From Mesorhizobium sp. Pch-S (GTDB taxonomy: Bacteria; Pseudomonadota; Alphaproteobacteria; Rhizobiales; Rhizobiaceae), in NCBI RefSeq assembly GCF_004136315.1, contig NZ_CP029562.1:3743501-3807500 (forward strand): 64,000 nucleotides of DNA, read 5' to 3'. The notes beneath the pieces are model-generated. The model was given only the letters and a program-made list of their open reading frames with translations, searched no databases and had not been told where the DNA came from. This document shows positions 41,037-48,936 of this stretch, in pieces. Position 1 is the stretch's first letter. Each line of letters begins with the position of its first letter. A program made the position numbers and the translations under genes.

Positions 41037-41281
41037 CGAGCTTATCGTATTGCGCATGGATGCCGCATTTCATGGCATGATGGTCCACCGGCAGAAACCG
41101 CCGGTCGACAAGCAGCAGCGCGACGTGTGGCTTGGCCACGACGAGAAGCGCGCGGCCAATGCCTATGAGGCGTTCGATCCGGAATACCTGGCAGACTGCA
41201 TGCAAGCGACCGAAAGGTCGTCGCGGAACTGCAAAAACACACCAAACGCGCCCTGCTTGCCTGCAAGTCGCGACTTCAAGG
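41037..41281 (+). pseudogene. Decayed C-terminal fragment of a tyrosine recombinase (integrase)
   Basis: The plus strand reads VWLGHDEKRAANAYEAFDPE then YLADCMQATE, matching the LGH box, the catalytic Tyr (NAY) and the (F/Y)xPxYL tail of phage-type integrases. After a frameshift near 41214 the next frame continues VVAELQKHTKRALLACKSRL. No N-terminal or catalytic Arg part is found. The fragment points toward the 3' end of tRNA-Val(GAC), about 50 bases away, the usual place for an integrase beside its attachment site. Confidence 0.55.
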
Positions 41282-41332
41282 TGGTTTGGGGGGAAGGCTT
41301 GAAACTGAAGCCTTGGAAAGGAAGGGTTCGGA

Positions 41333-41407
<75 letters not shown>

Positions 41408-41420
41408 ATCCGACGCCGCG

Positions 41421-41449
41421 CATACACCACTTTTGTTTCGGCGCGTCAA
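41421..41449 (-). promoter_or_regulatory. Probable promoter of tRNA-Val
   Basis: On the minus strand TTGACG (41449-41444), a 17-base spacer and TGTATG (41426-41421), 13 bases before the mature tRNA 5' end. Spacing and position are those of a sigma-70-type stable-RNA promoter. Confidence 0.6.
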
Positions 41450-41671
41450 TAGCGAGAAACACCGAAAGAAAGCCGGCATCTAAAATGTCGCGATGCGCCG
41501 GTCCCTCCACGGGATATCGACAGCCCTGGCGGTTGAATTCCGCTGTTGCCAAGATCGTTTTGGAGAAAGTCCCAATCGGGCCGGAGCCGAATCGGCCACA
41601 CATAGGTGCAGGCGCACGCGGATTTTGCGCCTCGCAAACGACCACGATGTGTGTTGCAGTCGCGCCGCCGC

Positions 41672-42034
41672 TTATGCGGCGTGCAGCATCTTCTCGACCT
41701 CGTTGACGAGGTCGCGCAGGTGGAAGGGCTTGGACAGCACCTTGGCGTCGCGCGGCGCTTTCGAATCGGGGTTCAGCGCAACGGCGGCGAATCCGGTGAT
41801 GAACATCACCTTGAGATCCGGGTCGATTTCGGTGGCGCGGCGCGCCAGCTCGATGCCGTCCATCTCAGGCATGACGATGTCGGTCAACAGCAGCGAGAAC
41901 GGCTCTTCGCGCAACCGCTCATAGGCGCTGGCGCCATTGTCGAAATCACTGACCTGGTAGCCTGCGCGCTCTAGCGCCTTGACCAGGAACCGGCGCATAT
42001 CGTCGTCGTCTTCCGCCAGCAGGATGCGTGCCAT
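41672..42034 (-). CDS. cpdR: Response regulator CpdR
   Basis: 120 residues, a single receiver domain without output domain. MARILLAEDDDDMRRFLVKA (acidic pocket), LLLTDIVMPEMDGIELARRA (phospho-acceptor Asp), MFITGFAAVAL (Thr) and VLSKPFHLRDLVNEVEKML (Lys) match alphaproteobacterial CpdR almost word for word as I recall it. Unphosphorylated CpdR directs ClpXP to the cell pole and promotes CtrA turnover; the CckA-ChpT relay controls it. A lone TTAACCAT (42083-42090) upstream resembles a CtrA half-site. Confidence 0.93.
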   Translation of the reverse strand: MARILLAEDDDDMRRFLVKALERAGYQVSDFDNGASAYERLREEPFSLLLTDIVMPEMDGIELARRATEIDPDLKVMFITGFAAVALNPDSKAPRDAKVLSKPFHLRDLVNEVEKMLHAA

Positions 42035-42244
42035 TCTCGTCCCGTCCGAATCATCCCCCGAGATTGTGGAGGAACAATCCCGTTAACCATCACGTATATG
42101 GAATCGCGAGGGTAAACATCAAGTGAATGATGGGCGTCTATCCCCCAGCGTCAAGCCATCTGGGGGCGCCGAAACGCTGGACATGGCCCCGACGCGGTGG
42201 CACGTTGGGATCATGAGAGACGTGTTTCGATGGGTTGCTGAAAT

Positions 42245-43138
42245 TTGACGTCGCCAGCTGAGGATTTTGCGGCCGTCCCGCCCTTCGAAGTCCGCTCGGG
42301 CGCAGAGCAGCGCGTTCCCTTCGTTTTCAATTCCCCGCACAGCGGCCGCCATTATCCGGACCGATTCCTGGCGATGACCAAGCTCGACCGCAGCACCATC
42401 CGCCGCTCCGAGGATTGTTATGTCGACGAGCTGTTCGGTGCGGCGATCATGCTCGGCGCGCCGATGCTGGCGGCAAACTTCCCGCGGGCCTATCTTGATG
42501 TGAACCGCGAGCCGTGGGAACTCGATCCGCGCATGTTCATCGAACCGGTGCCGCCTTATTGCAACATCCGTTCGGCACGCGTCGCTGGCGGACTCGGGAC
42601 CGTGCCGCGGCTGGTGGGCGAGGGGCTCGACATCTATGGAGCGCGGCTGCCGATCGTTGAGGCTTTCCAGCGCATCGAGCTGATCTACAAGCCCTATCAT
42701 GAGGCACTGAAGCGATTGATCGCCGGCACCCATGCCCGTTTCGGCTATGCGGTGCTAATCGATTGTCATTCGATGCCGGCCAGCGTGCGGACCAGCGATC
42801 AGGGCATGCGCCCCGATTTCATCATCGGCGATCGTTTCGGTACATCTGCTTCGGCGATGCTGACGCAGGAAGCGATCTCACTTCTCAGCGGCATGGGTTA
42901 TACGGTCGCCTACAACAAACCTTATGCCGGTGGCTTCATCACCGAGCATTATGGCCGGCCGGTGCGCAATCTGCACGCGCTGCAGATCGAAGTGAACCGC
43001 GGGCTCTACATGAATGAACGCACCTTCCAGAGGTCGGTTGGGTTCGACGCGCTGACGGAAGACCTGGCGCGCTTTTCGGCGGACCTGATGGCGTTGCCGG
43101 ACCACCATTTCCTCGACCTGCCGGAAGCGGCGGAATAG
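42245..43138 (+). CDS. N-formylglutamate amidohydrolase family protein
   Basis: 297 residues from a TTG start (the first ATG lies 44 codons in, past conserved sequence). Zinc-site features are FVFNSPHSGRHYPDRFL, NFPRAYLDVNREPWELD, LIDCHSMPAS, KPYAGGFITEHYGRP and ALQIEVNRGLYMNERTF. This subfamily, long found beside cpdR in rhizobia, differs from the protein at 11238 (272 residues, distinct motifs). No histidine-degradation gene is near, so the substrate is open. Divergent from cpdR. Confidence 0.85.
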   Translation: MTSPAEDFAAVPPFEVRSGAEQRVPFVFNSPHSGRHYPDRFLAMTKLDRSTIRRSEDCYVDELFGAAIMLGAPMLAANFPRAYLDVNREPWELDPRMFIEPVPPYCNIRSARVAGGLGTVPRLVGEGLDIYGARLPIVEAFQRIELIYKPYHEALKRLIAGTHARFGYAVLIDCHSMPASVRTSDQGMRPDFIIGDRFGTSASAMLTQEAISLLSGMGYTVAYNKPYAGGFITEHYGRPVRNLHALQIEVNRGLYMNERTFQRSVGFDALTEDLARFSADLMALPDHHFLDLPEAAE

Positions 43139-43215
43139 GGAACAGTGATATGGTCAACAGTGAGGTGACTGGTTGGACGATACAGTCTTGCCACGACTCA
43201 CGGCCTCGCTAGTCC

Positions 43216-43301
43216 AAAAAAAGGACCGCATCGTTGACACGACGCGGTCGAAGTCTAGGGAGGAAACGCCCAAGATGGGCATGGACAGGAGAACCTGTCC
43301 G
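43216..43301 (-). ncRNA. Trans-acting small RNA of the mmgR/suhB (alpha-r8) family
   Basis: On the minus strand: hairpin GGACAGG-TTCT-CCTGTCC, hairpin GCCCA-TCT-TGGGC, a single-stranded anti-Shine-Dalgarno stretch TTTCCTCCCTAGAC, then a terminator stem GACCGCGTCG / CGATGCGGTC with TTTTTTT. The terminator has a G-T wobble valid only on this strand. The order and the GGGCGTTTCCTCCCTAGAC block match what I recall of Rfam suhB, known in Sinorhizobium as MmgR (polyhydroxybutyrate control). Its place beside an inositol-monophosphatase-family gene fits the suhB name. The 5' end is estimated from the promoter. Confidence 0.75.
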
Positions 43302-43307
43302 CCTTCG

Positions 43308-43335
43308 AGGTTATTGTGCGTTGCACAAAAGTCAA
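43308..43335 (-). promoter_or_regulatory. Candidate promoter of the small RNA, with palindrome
   Basis: Minus strand TTGACT (43335-43330), 16 bases, TAACCT (43313-43308). The spacer holds the palindrome TTGTGC-GTT-GCACAA (43314-43328), which a regulator could use. The remaining 43139-43215 and 43336-43459 hold only the hisN ribosome binding site (AGGAG at 43448). Confidence 0.5.
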
Positions 43336-43459
43336 CCTGATAATTAATTCAGAATGAAATAGGAAAGGCTTGCCGCGCGGCGCGCGTGACATTCCCGCAA
43401 CGCTTTTGTTAAGTACGCGCCCGGCACACAGTCCGGCCGGCAATTCCAGGAGAGGCACC

Positions 43460-44233
43460 TTGAACATTTCCCCCGATTTCATGCGGCGGATCGCCGGCGC
43501 GGCCGCGGCCGAGACCTTGCCGCGCTTCCGCAGTCAGGGCGCGGTGGTCAACAAGCTCTCCGGCGGCTTCGATCCTGTCACCGAGGCCGATCGGGAGGCG
43601 GAACGAGCAATCCGCGCGCTGATCGGTGCCGAGTTTCCGGATCACGGCATCCTGGGCGAGGAACACGGCAGCGAGAACCTTGCCAGCCGGCATGTCTGGG
43701 TGATCGACCCGATCGACGGTACCCGCGCTTTCATTTCCGGCCTTCCGGTGTGGGGGACGCTGGTCGGGCTGACGGTCGACGGTGACGCGGTGGCCGGGCT
43801 GATGTCGCAGCCCTTCACCGGCGAACTGTTCTACGCCAATGCCGATGGCGCCTTCTATGAAGGACCCGGCGGTCCGCGCAAGCTGGCCGCCCGGAAGACA
43901 ACGAAGCTGGAAGACGCCACGCTGTTCACCACCACGCCGGCGCTTTTCAAGGGCGACGCACGTAGCCGCTTCGACCTTTTCGAGACCAAGGTGCAGCTGT
44001 CGCGGTACGGTACCGACTGCTACGCCTTCGCTATGGTGGCGGCGGGCACGGTCGACATCGTCGCCGATCCGGGACTGAAACCCTACGATATCGTGGCCCT
44101 GATCCCGATCATCGAGAAGGCGGGCGGCGTCATCACGACGTTCGACGGGCGACCGGCCGAAAATGGCGGCGATATCCTTGCGGCTGCGACGCCCGAATTG
44201 CATGACGCCGCCATGGCGGCCTTGCGAGGGTGA
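43460..44233 (+). CDS. hisN: Histidinol-phosphatase HisN-type (inositol monophosphatase family)
   Basis: 257 residues from a TTG start with AGGAG seven bases upstream; a longer frame upstream is not conserved-looking. The metal site of the family is complete: GGFDPVTEADREAE, ILGEEHG, VWVIDPIDGTRAFISGLPVW and DPGLKPYDIVALIPIIEKAG. The RAFISGLP wording is typical of alphaproteobacterial histidinol-phosphatases, which give L-histidinol in histidine synthesis; inositol-1-phosphatase or CysQ-like activity is the alternative. Same order (amidohydrolase, then this gene) as in other rhizobia, as I recall. Confidence 0.85.
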   Translation: MNISPDFMRRIAGAAAAETLPRFRSQGAVVNKLSGGFDPVTEADREAERAIRALIGAEFPDHGILGEEHGSENLASRHVWVIDPIDGTRAFISGLPVWGTLVGLTVDGDAVAGLMSQPFTGELFYANADGAFYEGPGGPRKLAARKTTKLEDATLFTTTPALFKGDARSRFDLFETKVQLSRYGTDCYAFAMVAAGTVDIVADPGLKPYDIVALIPIIEKAGGVITTFDGRPAENGGDILAAATPELHDAAMAALRG

Positions 44234-44303
44234 GGACTGACTCATCGCAGGCTTTTTGGAGGTCCGATTGAGGTCAAAATGCCTCGAGGGCCTGCGTCGT
44301 TGA

Positions 44304-44726
44304 TTAGAAACCGTCGCAATCCTCGGCCAGGCGCTTCTGGCGTGCGTTGACAATCTTGCCGTCGGCGATGCTGTAGGTTTCCCGGTTGAGCGTGAGGCCC
44401 GGCTGAAAATCGTAGCAGACGATCATCGTGATCGTCGTCTCGTCTTTTTCCCGCAGCTTGTGGCGAATCTCGGCGTTGGCCAGGACATCCTGAGACTGGT
44501 CCATATAGGCGATGAATTCCTCGCGGCTCTGCGACTTGCCTGAAGCCTCCGTGTGAAAGACGGCGTTTGGCGCAATGAGACCGGCAAGGCCGGCTATGTC
44601 GGATTCGGAGAGACGCCGATACCATTCCTGCACCACGCGCTCCGGTTCATCGGCCAGCGCGGGCGCTGTCAAAGCAGTGGCGAACAACGAGCCAGCCAAC
44701 ACGACAAACTGCAGGTTGCGGGTCAT
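44304..44726 (-). CDS. Secreted NTF2/SnoaL-like protein
   Basis: 140 residues with a Sec signal peptide (MTRNLQFVVLAGSLFATALT, cleavage near PALA-DE). The mature part EWYRRLSESDIAGLAGLIAP with NAVFHTEASGKSQSREEFIAYM fits the cone-shaped NTF2-like fold. There is no catalytic pattern I can name. Periplasmic, function unknown. It lies 30 bases after the lysophospholipase-like gene in the same direction and could be co-transcribed. Confidence 0.72.
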   Translation of the reverse strand: MTRNLQFVVLAGSLFATALTAPALADEPERVVQEWYRRLSESDIAGLAGLIAPNAVFHTEASGKSQSREEFIAYMDQSQDVLANAEIRHKLREKDETTITMIVCYDFQPGLTLNRETYSIADGKIVNARQKRLAEDCDGF

Positions 44727-44756
44727 CCTGGCTGTTCCTGTCTCGTGTTCCGCAAT

Positions 44757-45728
44757 TCAACCCAGGGCTGCTTCTGCCTGCGCCTCGCTGCCTGGTATGA
44801 AGGCGTCGAAAGCTGCCAGGAACTGCTCGCGGTAATAGTCTTTCTCCTGCAGGATCTCGTGTTTGGCACCGTCGATCATGACAAAGGAACCGAGCCGGAT
44901 GTGGCGGGCGAAATGCTCGACCGCTCGGGTTGAAACGACACGGTCGTTGCCGGCGCCGATGATCAAAGTCGGGATCTTCATCGCAGCCATGAATTCAGGG
45001 TCGCGCACGGTTTCCGTGGCGACGGCGGCAGCGCGCAGCCAGCGAACCGTGGGGCCTCCAAGTGCCAGCTGCGGATAGGCCTGATACAGCCCGGTGTTGC
45101 GACGATAGCGCTCGGGATCACTGGTCAGCAGATTGCGTTCGAACGGAGTCGGCAAGGCCTTGCGCGGCCCCCAGGCCGCATAGAGGCGGCCAAGGCCCAG
45201 ACAGGTCAGGACACCGCCGAGGCGACGTACGGTCGTCATCGATACCCGCTGATCGGGCAGGTCGAGAAAAGGTGCGATCAACACCATGCGCTGCACGCGG
45301 TTGACCATGTTGGCGCTGGCGAGCAAGGCCACGAGAGCGCCGGCAGAATGCGCGAGGATGTAATAGGGTCCGCGGCAGTCGGGCAGGACCACTTCCGTGA
45401 ACAGCTGCTCGAGATCCCTGGCATAGTCTTGGAAGCTCTTCACATAGCCGCGCTGCGGGTTCTTGAGCAGGCGGTCGGAAGCGCCCTGGCCACGCCAGTC
45501 GAGCATGGCCACGCCGAAACCGCGGCCGGTCAGGTTCCGCACGGTCTCGAAATATTTTTCGATGCATTCATTGCGGCCGGGCAGGACCACCACGGTACCT
45601 TTCAGCGGCCTGGCCGTGGCAGAAAACCTGGCGAAGCGGATCTGTTTGCGGTCGCGCGTGGTGAGGAAGCCGGTAAAGGCGTTTTCCGGGACGGGATTGC
45701 CGTCGAGTTCGTAGAAGAGATCCGTCAT
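44757..45728 (-). CDS. Alpha/beta hydrolase (lysophospholipase PldB/monoacylglycerol lipase-like)
   Basis: 323 residues from the ATG at 45728; an in-frame TTG four codons earlier is an alternative. Serine-aminopeptidase S33 pattern: GTVVVLPGRNECIEKYFETV, VAMLDWRGQGASDR, nucleophile elbow AHSAGAL, acid in IIGAGNDRVVS and His in DGAKHEILQE. The GRxExIEKY opening is typical of rhizobial PldB-like lysophospholipases. It probably acts on lysophospholipid or monoacylglycerol; no signal peptide is seen, so cytoplasmic. Confidence 0.87.
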   Translation of the reverse strand: MTDLFYELDGNPVPENAFTGFLTTRDRKQIRFARFSATARPLKGTVVVLPGRNECIEKYFETVRNLTGRGFGVAMLDWRGQGASDRLLKNPQRGYVKSFQDYARDLEQLFTEVVLPDCRGPYYILAHSAGALVALLASANMVNRVQRMVLIAPFLDLPDQRVSMTTVRRLGGVLTCLGLGRLYAAWGPRKALPTPFERNLLTSDPERYRRNTGLYQAYPQLALGGPTVRWLRAAAVATETVRDPEFMAAMKIPTLIIGAGNDRVVSTRAVEHFARHIRLGSFVMIDGAKHEILQEKDYYREQFLAAFDAFIPGSEAQAEAALG

Positions 45729-45839
45729 CGGGCGCTTCAAGTGTTCGCACCCGCAGGCGGGCCACCCAGCAGGTGATAGAGGCTATCCGCTAAAATGCAA
45801 AGCAAATCCGGTGGCGCGGCAGGTCGCCAGAACGTCTGA

Positions 45840-45871
45840 AGCCGGAAGCGCGTGACGCAGCGCTTCCGGCT
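45840..45871. repeat. Perfect 12-base hairpin in the hydrolase-Hsp20 gap
   Basis: AGCCGGAAGCGC / GCGCTTCCGGCT with an 8-base loop GTGACGCA. It lacks a T tract on either strand. The surrounding 45729-46084 holds no protein-like frame; it separates divergent genes and must contain their promoters. Confidence 0.55.
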
Positions 45872-46084
45872 CCTGTCGATCCGGGAGGAAGGGACGTTGC
45901 ACCCGGCTCGGCTTCGTCGCGGCGCTGTTCTGCCGCTGATTGCGATGTTGGGAGGAAGGTAGTGTCAGCCGTCTGAACGGCGGCAGAAGAGGTGGTTCAT
46001 CTGCCGTTCATCTGGAACTGGCGCCAGGAACCTCGACCGAATGTCTTGAAACCTCTTTCCGGCACCCCCAGATGTCTGCTGCGG

Positions 46085-46178
46085 CCGCCGATGTCGGGGT
46101 CGCTGGTTCATTGGAAACGCCTCAAGGGTTTCGCCTGGACCATTACGCAAACCATGTTGCTCAACAGGAGAACACACC
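46085..46178 (+). promoter_or_regulatory. ROSE-like RNA thermometer in the hsp20 leader
   Basis: Directly upstream of the ATG, TTGCT (46157-46161), a four-base loop CAAC and AGGAG (46166-46170). The UYGCU box paired with the Shine-Dalgarno is the defining 3' hairpin of ROSE elements that repress rhizobial small heat-shock genes at low temperature. Upstream pairings such as GGTTT/AAACC (46128-46153) and GAAAC/GTTTC support a folded leader. The overall fold was judged by eye only. Confidence 0.5.
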
Positions 46179-46646
46179 ATGCGTCATGTCGATTTTTCCC
46201 CGCTCTATCGCTCGACCGTCGGTTTTGACCGTCTGTTCACGATGCTGGATTCACTGGCCCAGCCTGAAGGTGGCCAGAGCTATCCGCCCTACAACATCGA
46301 GCGCACCGGCGAGGATTCCTACCGGATTTCCATGGCCGTCGCCGGTTTCTCGGATGACGAGATTTCGATCGAAGCCCACCGCAATGTGCTGACCATCAAG
46401 GGTGAGCGCAAGGACGAGACCAACGGCGAAGGTTCGGAAGTACTTTATCGCGGCATCGCCGCTCGCGCCTTCGAGCGCCGCTTCCAGCTGGCCGACCATG
46501 TCGACGTCGTCGGCGCTGCGCTCAAGAACGGCCTGCTTCACATCGACCTGAAGCGCAACATTCCCGAAGAGCTGAAGCCCCGCAAGATCGCGATCTCGGC
46601 TGCTCCGGCCAAGACCAAGCAGATCGAAGCCAAGGCGGCCAACTAA
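46179..46646 (+). CDS. Small heat-shock protein (Hsp20/IbpA family)
   Basis: 155 residues: N-terminal RHVDFSPLYRSTVGFDRLFT, then the alpha-crystallin domain (about 35-130: YPPYNIERTGEDSYRISMAV, AGFSDDEISIEAHRNVLTIK, the conserved FERRFQLADHVDVVGAALKN and GLLHIDLKR) and IPEELKPRKIAI with the C-terminal IxI-type motif. A cytoplasmic holdase chaperone that binds unfolding proteins under heat. Its leader looks like a ROSE thermometer. The gene ends before a RIME-like repeat and a bidirectional terminator. Confidence 0.93.
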   Translation: MRHVDFSPLYRSTVGFDRLFTMLDSLAQPEGGQSYPPYNIERTGEDSYRISMAVAGFSDDEISIEAHRNVLTIKGERKDETNGEGSEVLYRGIAARAFERRFQLADHVDVVGAALKNGLLHIDLKRNIPEELKPRKIAISAAPAKTKQIEAKAAN

Positions 46647-46649
46647 GCC

Positions 46650-46749
46650 CCGGAGCATTTTGTAGCCAAGTGGAATCACTTGGCGCTACAAGAATGCGGC
46701 GAAAACAAAAACCTGGAGCGTTTCCGTGAAAAAACGGAAACGCTCCAGG
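46650..46749. repeat. RIME-like two-module repeat, full copy (type 1, reversed)
   Basis: Read on the minus strand it runs CTGGAGCGTTTCCGTTTTTT, CACGGAAACGCTCCAGG, then GCGCCAAGTGATTCCACTTGG and CTACAAAATGCTCCGG: the same module order as the copy at 10167-10273. Both stems are intact (GAGCGTTTCCGT/ACGGAAACGCTC and CCAAGTG/CACTTGG). Confidence 0.8.
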
Positions 46750-46774
46750 TTGCGGCAAGCCTCCCTCCCGAGAC

Positions 46775-46805
46775 AAAAAGCGGCGCCTTCCGGCGCCGCT
46801 TTTTT
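46775..46805. terminator. Bidirectional rho-independent terminator
   Basis: Perfect 13-base stem AAAAAGCGGCGCC / GGCGCCGCTTTTT with loop TTCC, flanked by A and T runs, so it works on both strands. It lies between the convergent hsp20 and MFS genes. Confidence 0.9.
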
Positions 46806-46830
46806 GTTGCGATTTGGACGGCCAGTGGTC

Positions 46831-48039
46831 TTACCCGCCGCTTTTGCGGTTGAGCGCAATGGCCCCACAGATGATGGCAAGGGCGGCGAGGCCGCAGGCC
46901 GCAGCGAGATAGCTCTCCTGAAAGCCGACGGTGTCGATGAGAGGCTGGCTGGCGAAGGGCGAGGTGAAATGACCGATGAACATCGACGCTGTTACCATGC
47001 CGGCCAGCCGTCCGCGGGTGGCCGGGCTGGCCTGCGCGATGATGCCAGACATCAGGTTGGGGATGGTGAGACCGAGACCCGCGCCGGCAACCGCCATGGC
47101 AAACAGAACCGAAGGCATCGTCGTTGAAAAGGCGACCAACACAAATCCCAAGGTCATCAGGCAAAGGCCGATGACGAAGATCGCCGGCACGGAAAGCCTG
47201 GCGCGTAGCCGGCCATAGCCAAGCGCTGAACCCGCCATGACCAGATTGTGCAGACCGAGCGCAAAGCCGGCATTGCTTGCGGCGCCGATACCGGCCGCAC
47301 GCAGGTAGAAAGGCAACTGCGGCGGGATGAAATAGAAGATCATGTTGACGAGGAAGGCGAGCGCGCACAGCGCCGCGACCGACAGCCAGCGGACCGCGTC
47401 TCCGGAGGCATTGTCGGTGGCGTGCCGGTCGTTTGGCGTCGACCTCCCTGGTTCGGTGAGGAATGCGACTGCTGCGGGGATGATGGCGAATGCCACAGCG
47501 TAGATCGCGAAAGGGGCGCGCCAGTGATAGTCGGCAAGAAGACCGCCTGCGGCGACGAAAGCAACTCCGCCTATGCCGGTGAAGGCCTGCTGCAATCCCA
47601 GATAACGCTCGCGCTCGCTGCCGCTGAAATAGTCGCCGACGAGCGCGGTGGTCAGCGTCATGATGCCTCCGATCGCGATGCCGAGTGCGGCGCGACCGGC
47701 AAGCAGCGCCGGCAGGCTGTCGACAAAGAGGCCTGAAATACCAGAGAGGCCATAGAGCAGGATCGAGCCGATCAGCAGGCGCAGTCTGCCGTAGCGATCA
47801 GCAAGACCACCAATCAGCGGCGCGCAGAAGGCAACGAACAAGGCCGGCAGCGTCAGCACCATACGGCTGAGCAGTTTGACACCGTCGACATCGGCAAAGT
47901 GCGTCTCGATGGCGGGCAACGAGGGCGAGATCGTGGTGCCGGCCATGATCGTCAAGGTCGCGACCATGAGTAGCGTTATCTTGCGGCCGATAACCGATCG
48001 TGCGGTTGTCGCCGGGACCATCGATTGCACCATCGTCAT
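46831..48039 (-). CDS. MFS transporter (drug/efflux type)
   Basis: 402 residues with twelve hydrophobic helices. The loop 2-3 motif of the major facilitator superfamily is GGLADRYGRLRLLIGSILLY, and an internal AGRAALGIAIGGIMTLTTAL motif lies in helix 4. The helix 5-type ERERYLGLQQAFTGIGGVAF and LGLTIPNLMSGIIAQASPAT suggest a proton-driven exporter. Its promoter has the extended 19-base spacer and dyad of MerR-family control (48144-48174), which points to induced export of a toxic compound. The substrate is unknown. Confidence 0.85.
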   Translation of the reverse strand: MTMVQSMVPATTARSVIGRKITLLMVATLTIMAGTTISPSLPAIETHFADVDGVKLLSRMVLTLPALFVAFCAPLIGGLADRYGRLRLLIGSILLYGLSGISGLFVDSLPALLAGRAALGIAIGGIMTLTTALVGDYFSGSERERYLGLQQAFTGIGGVAFVAAGGLLADYHWRAPFAIYAVAFAIIPAAVAFLTEPGRSTPNDRHATDNASGDAVRWLSVAALCALAFLVNMIFYFIPPQLPFYLRAAGIGAASNAGFALGLHNLVMAGSALGYGRLRARLSVPAIFVIGLCLMTLGFVLVAFSTTMPSVLFAMAVAGAGLGLTIPNLMSGIIAQASPATRGRLAGMVTASMFIGHFTSPFASQPLIDTVGFQESYLAAACGLAALAIICGAIALNRKSGG

Positions 48040-48143
48040 GCCTCGTCTCCATCCTCTTGGGCTGGCAATCCGGCCCCTGATGGCGAGCGGTTGCTTCCCT
48101 CTGCGTGTCCGGGCCCCGTGGCATCCGGATCGACTTGGCAGGG

Positions 48144-48174
48144 GTTCTACAAGTTCAAGTGAACTTTAAGTCAA
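48144..48174 (-). promoter_or_regulatory. MerR-family-type promoter of the MFS gene
   Basis: Minus strand TTGACT (48174-48169), a 19-base spacer, TAGAAC (48149-48144). The spacer contains the perfect dyad AAGTTCA-CT-TGAACTT (48166-48151). Overlong spacing with a dyad between -35 and -10 is the hallmark of MerR/SoxR-type activation. It lies about 105 bases upstream of the MFS start. Confidence 0.78.
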
Positions 48175-48237
48175 GAGGGTACGGGAAAAGTTCGACCGGC
48201 TCCGTTCGGGCTTCCCGCAGGTGACGATGGGCTGAGG

Positions 48238-48873
48238 TCAGGTCCTCTGCAATGCCAGGTGTGCGCCAAGCCCCACCAGCAGCGCACCGCCGGCGCGGCG
48301 CATCAGCCGCTGGGCGCCACTGGAGCGCTTCAGGCGCGTGACGATGACGCCGGCGAGCAGGACGCAGACGATGTCGGCCGAGGAAAAGATCAGGTTGGCA
48401 AGGCTGCCGAGGATCAGGAATTGCACCCAGACCGGGAACGATGCCGAGGGATCGATGAACTGGGGCAGGAAGGCCAGGAAGAACAACGCCGTTTTCGGGT
48501 TGAGCACCTCGACGGTGATGCTCTCCACGAATGCGCGGCGGCCCGATTTCGCACCGATGGCATGTGGGTTGATCTCTCCGCCGTCGGACCTTGCGCGAAA
48601 CATCGAGATACCGAGCCAGACCAGATAGGCCGCACCTGCGAGCTTCACCAGCAGATAAAGAACAGGGACGGCGTGGAAGAGCACCGAGAGACCTGCGGCT
48701 GCCGCGACCACATGCACGGTGCAGCCGAGATGGATGCCAACCGCTGCCATGAAACCCGACCAGCGGCCGCGCGCGATGGTCTGGGCTGTCGCGTACAGCA
48801 TGGCAGGCCCCGGGATGTAGGCAAAAACCGACGTGGTGACGAAAAAGGCGATGAGGAGCTCGGTCGAGGGCAT
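48238..48873 (-). CDS. LysE/RhtB family exporter
   Basis: 211 residues from the inner ATG, as the 18-residue extension is hydrophilic and unlike the family. Six hydrophobic helices and the LysE signature: FAYIPGPAMLYATAQTIARG, YLVWLGISMFRAR, and ITVEVLNPKTALFFLAFLPQ with FIDP. Members export amino acids or homoserine lactones. It lies 63 bases after the PhzF gene start region, in the same direction as PhzF and threonine aldolase; a shared operon is possible. Confidence 0.87.
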   Translation of the reverse strand: MPSTELLIAFFVTTSVFAYIPGPAMLYATAQTIARGRWSGFMAAVGIHLGCTVHVVAAAAGLSVLFHAVPVLYLLVKLAGAAYLVWLGISMFRARSDGGEINPHAIGAKSGRRAFVESITVEVLNPKTALFFLAFLPQFIDPSASFPVWVQFLILGSLANLIFSSADIVCVLLAGVIVTRLKRSSGAQRLMRRAGGALLVGLGAHLALQRT

Positions 48874-48936
48874 GGTCTTTTCTCTGGAGCTATCAGGTGA
48901 TGGTGATGTTCTTACATAAAATTCCACACGGGCACA

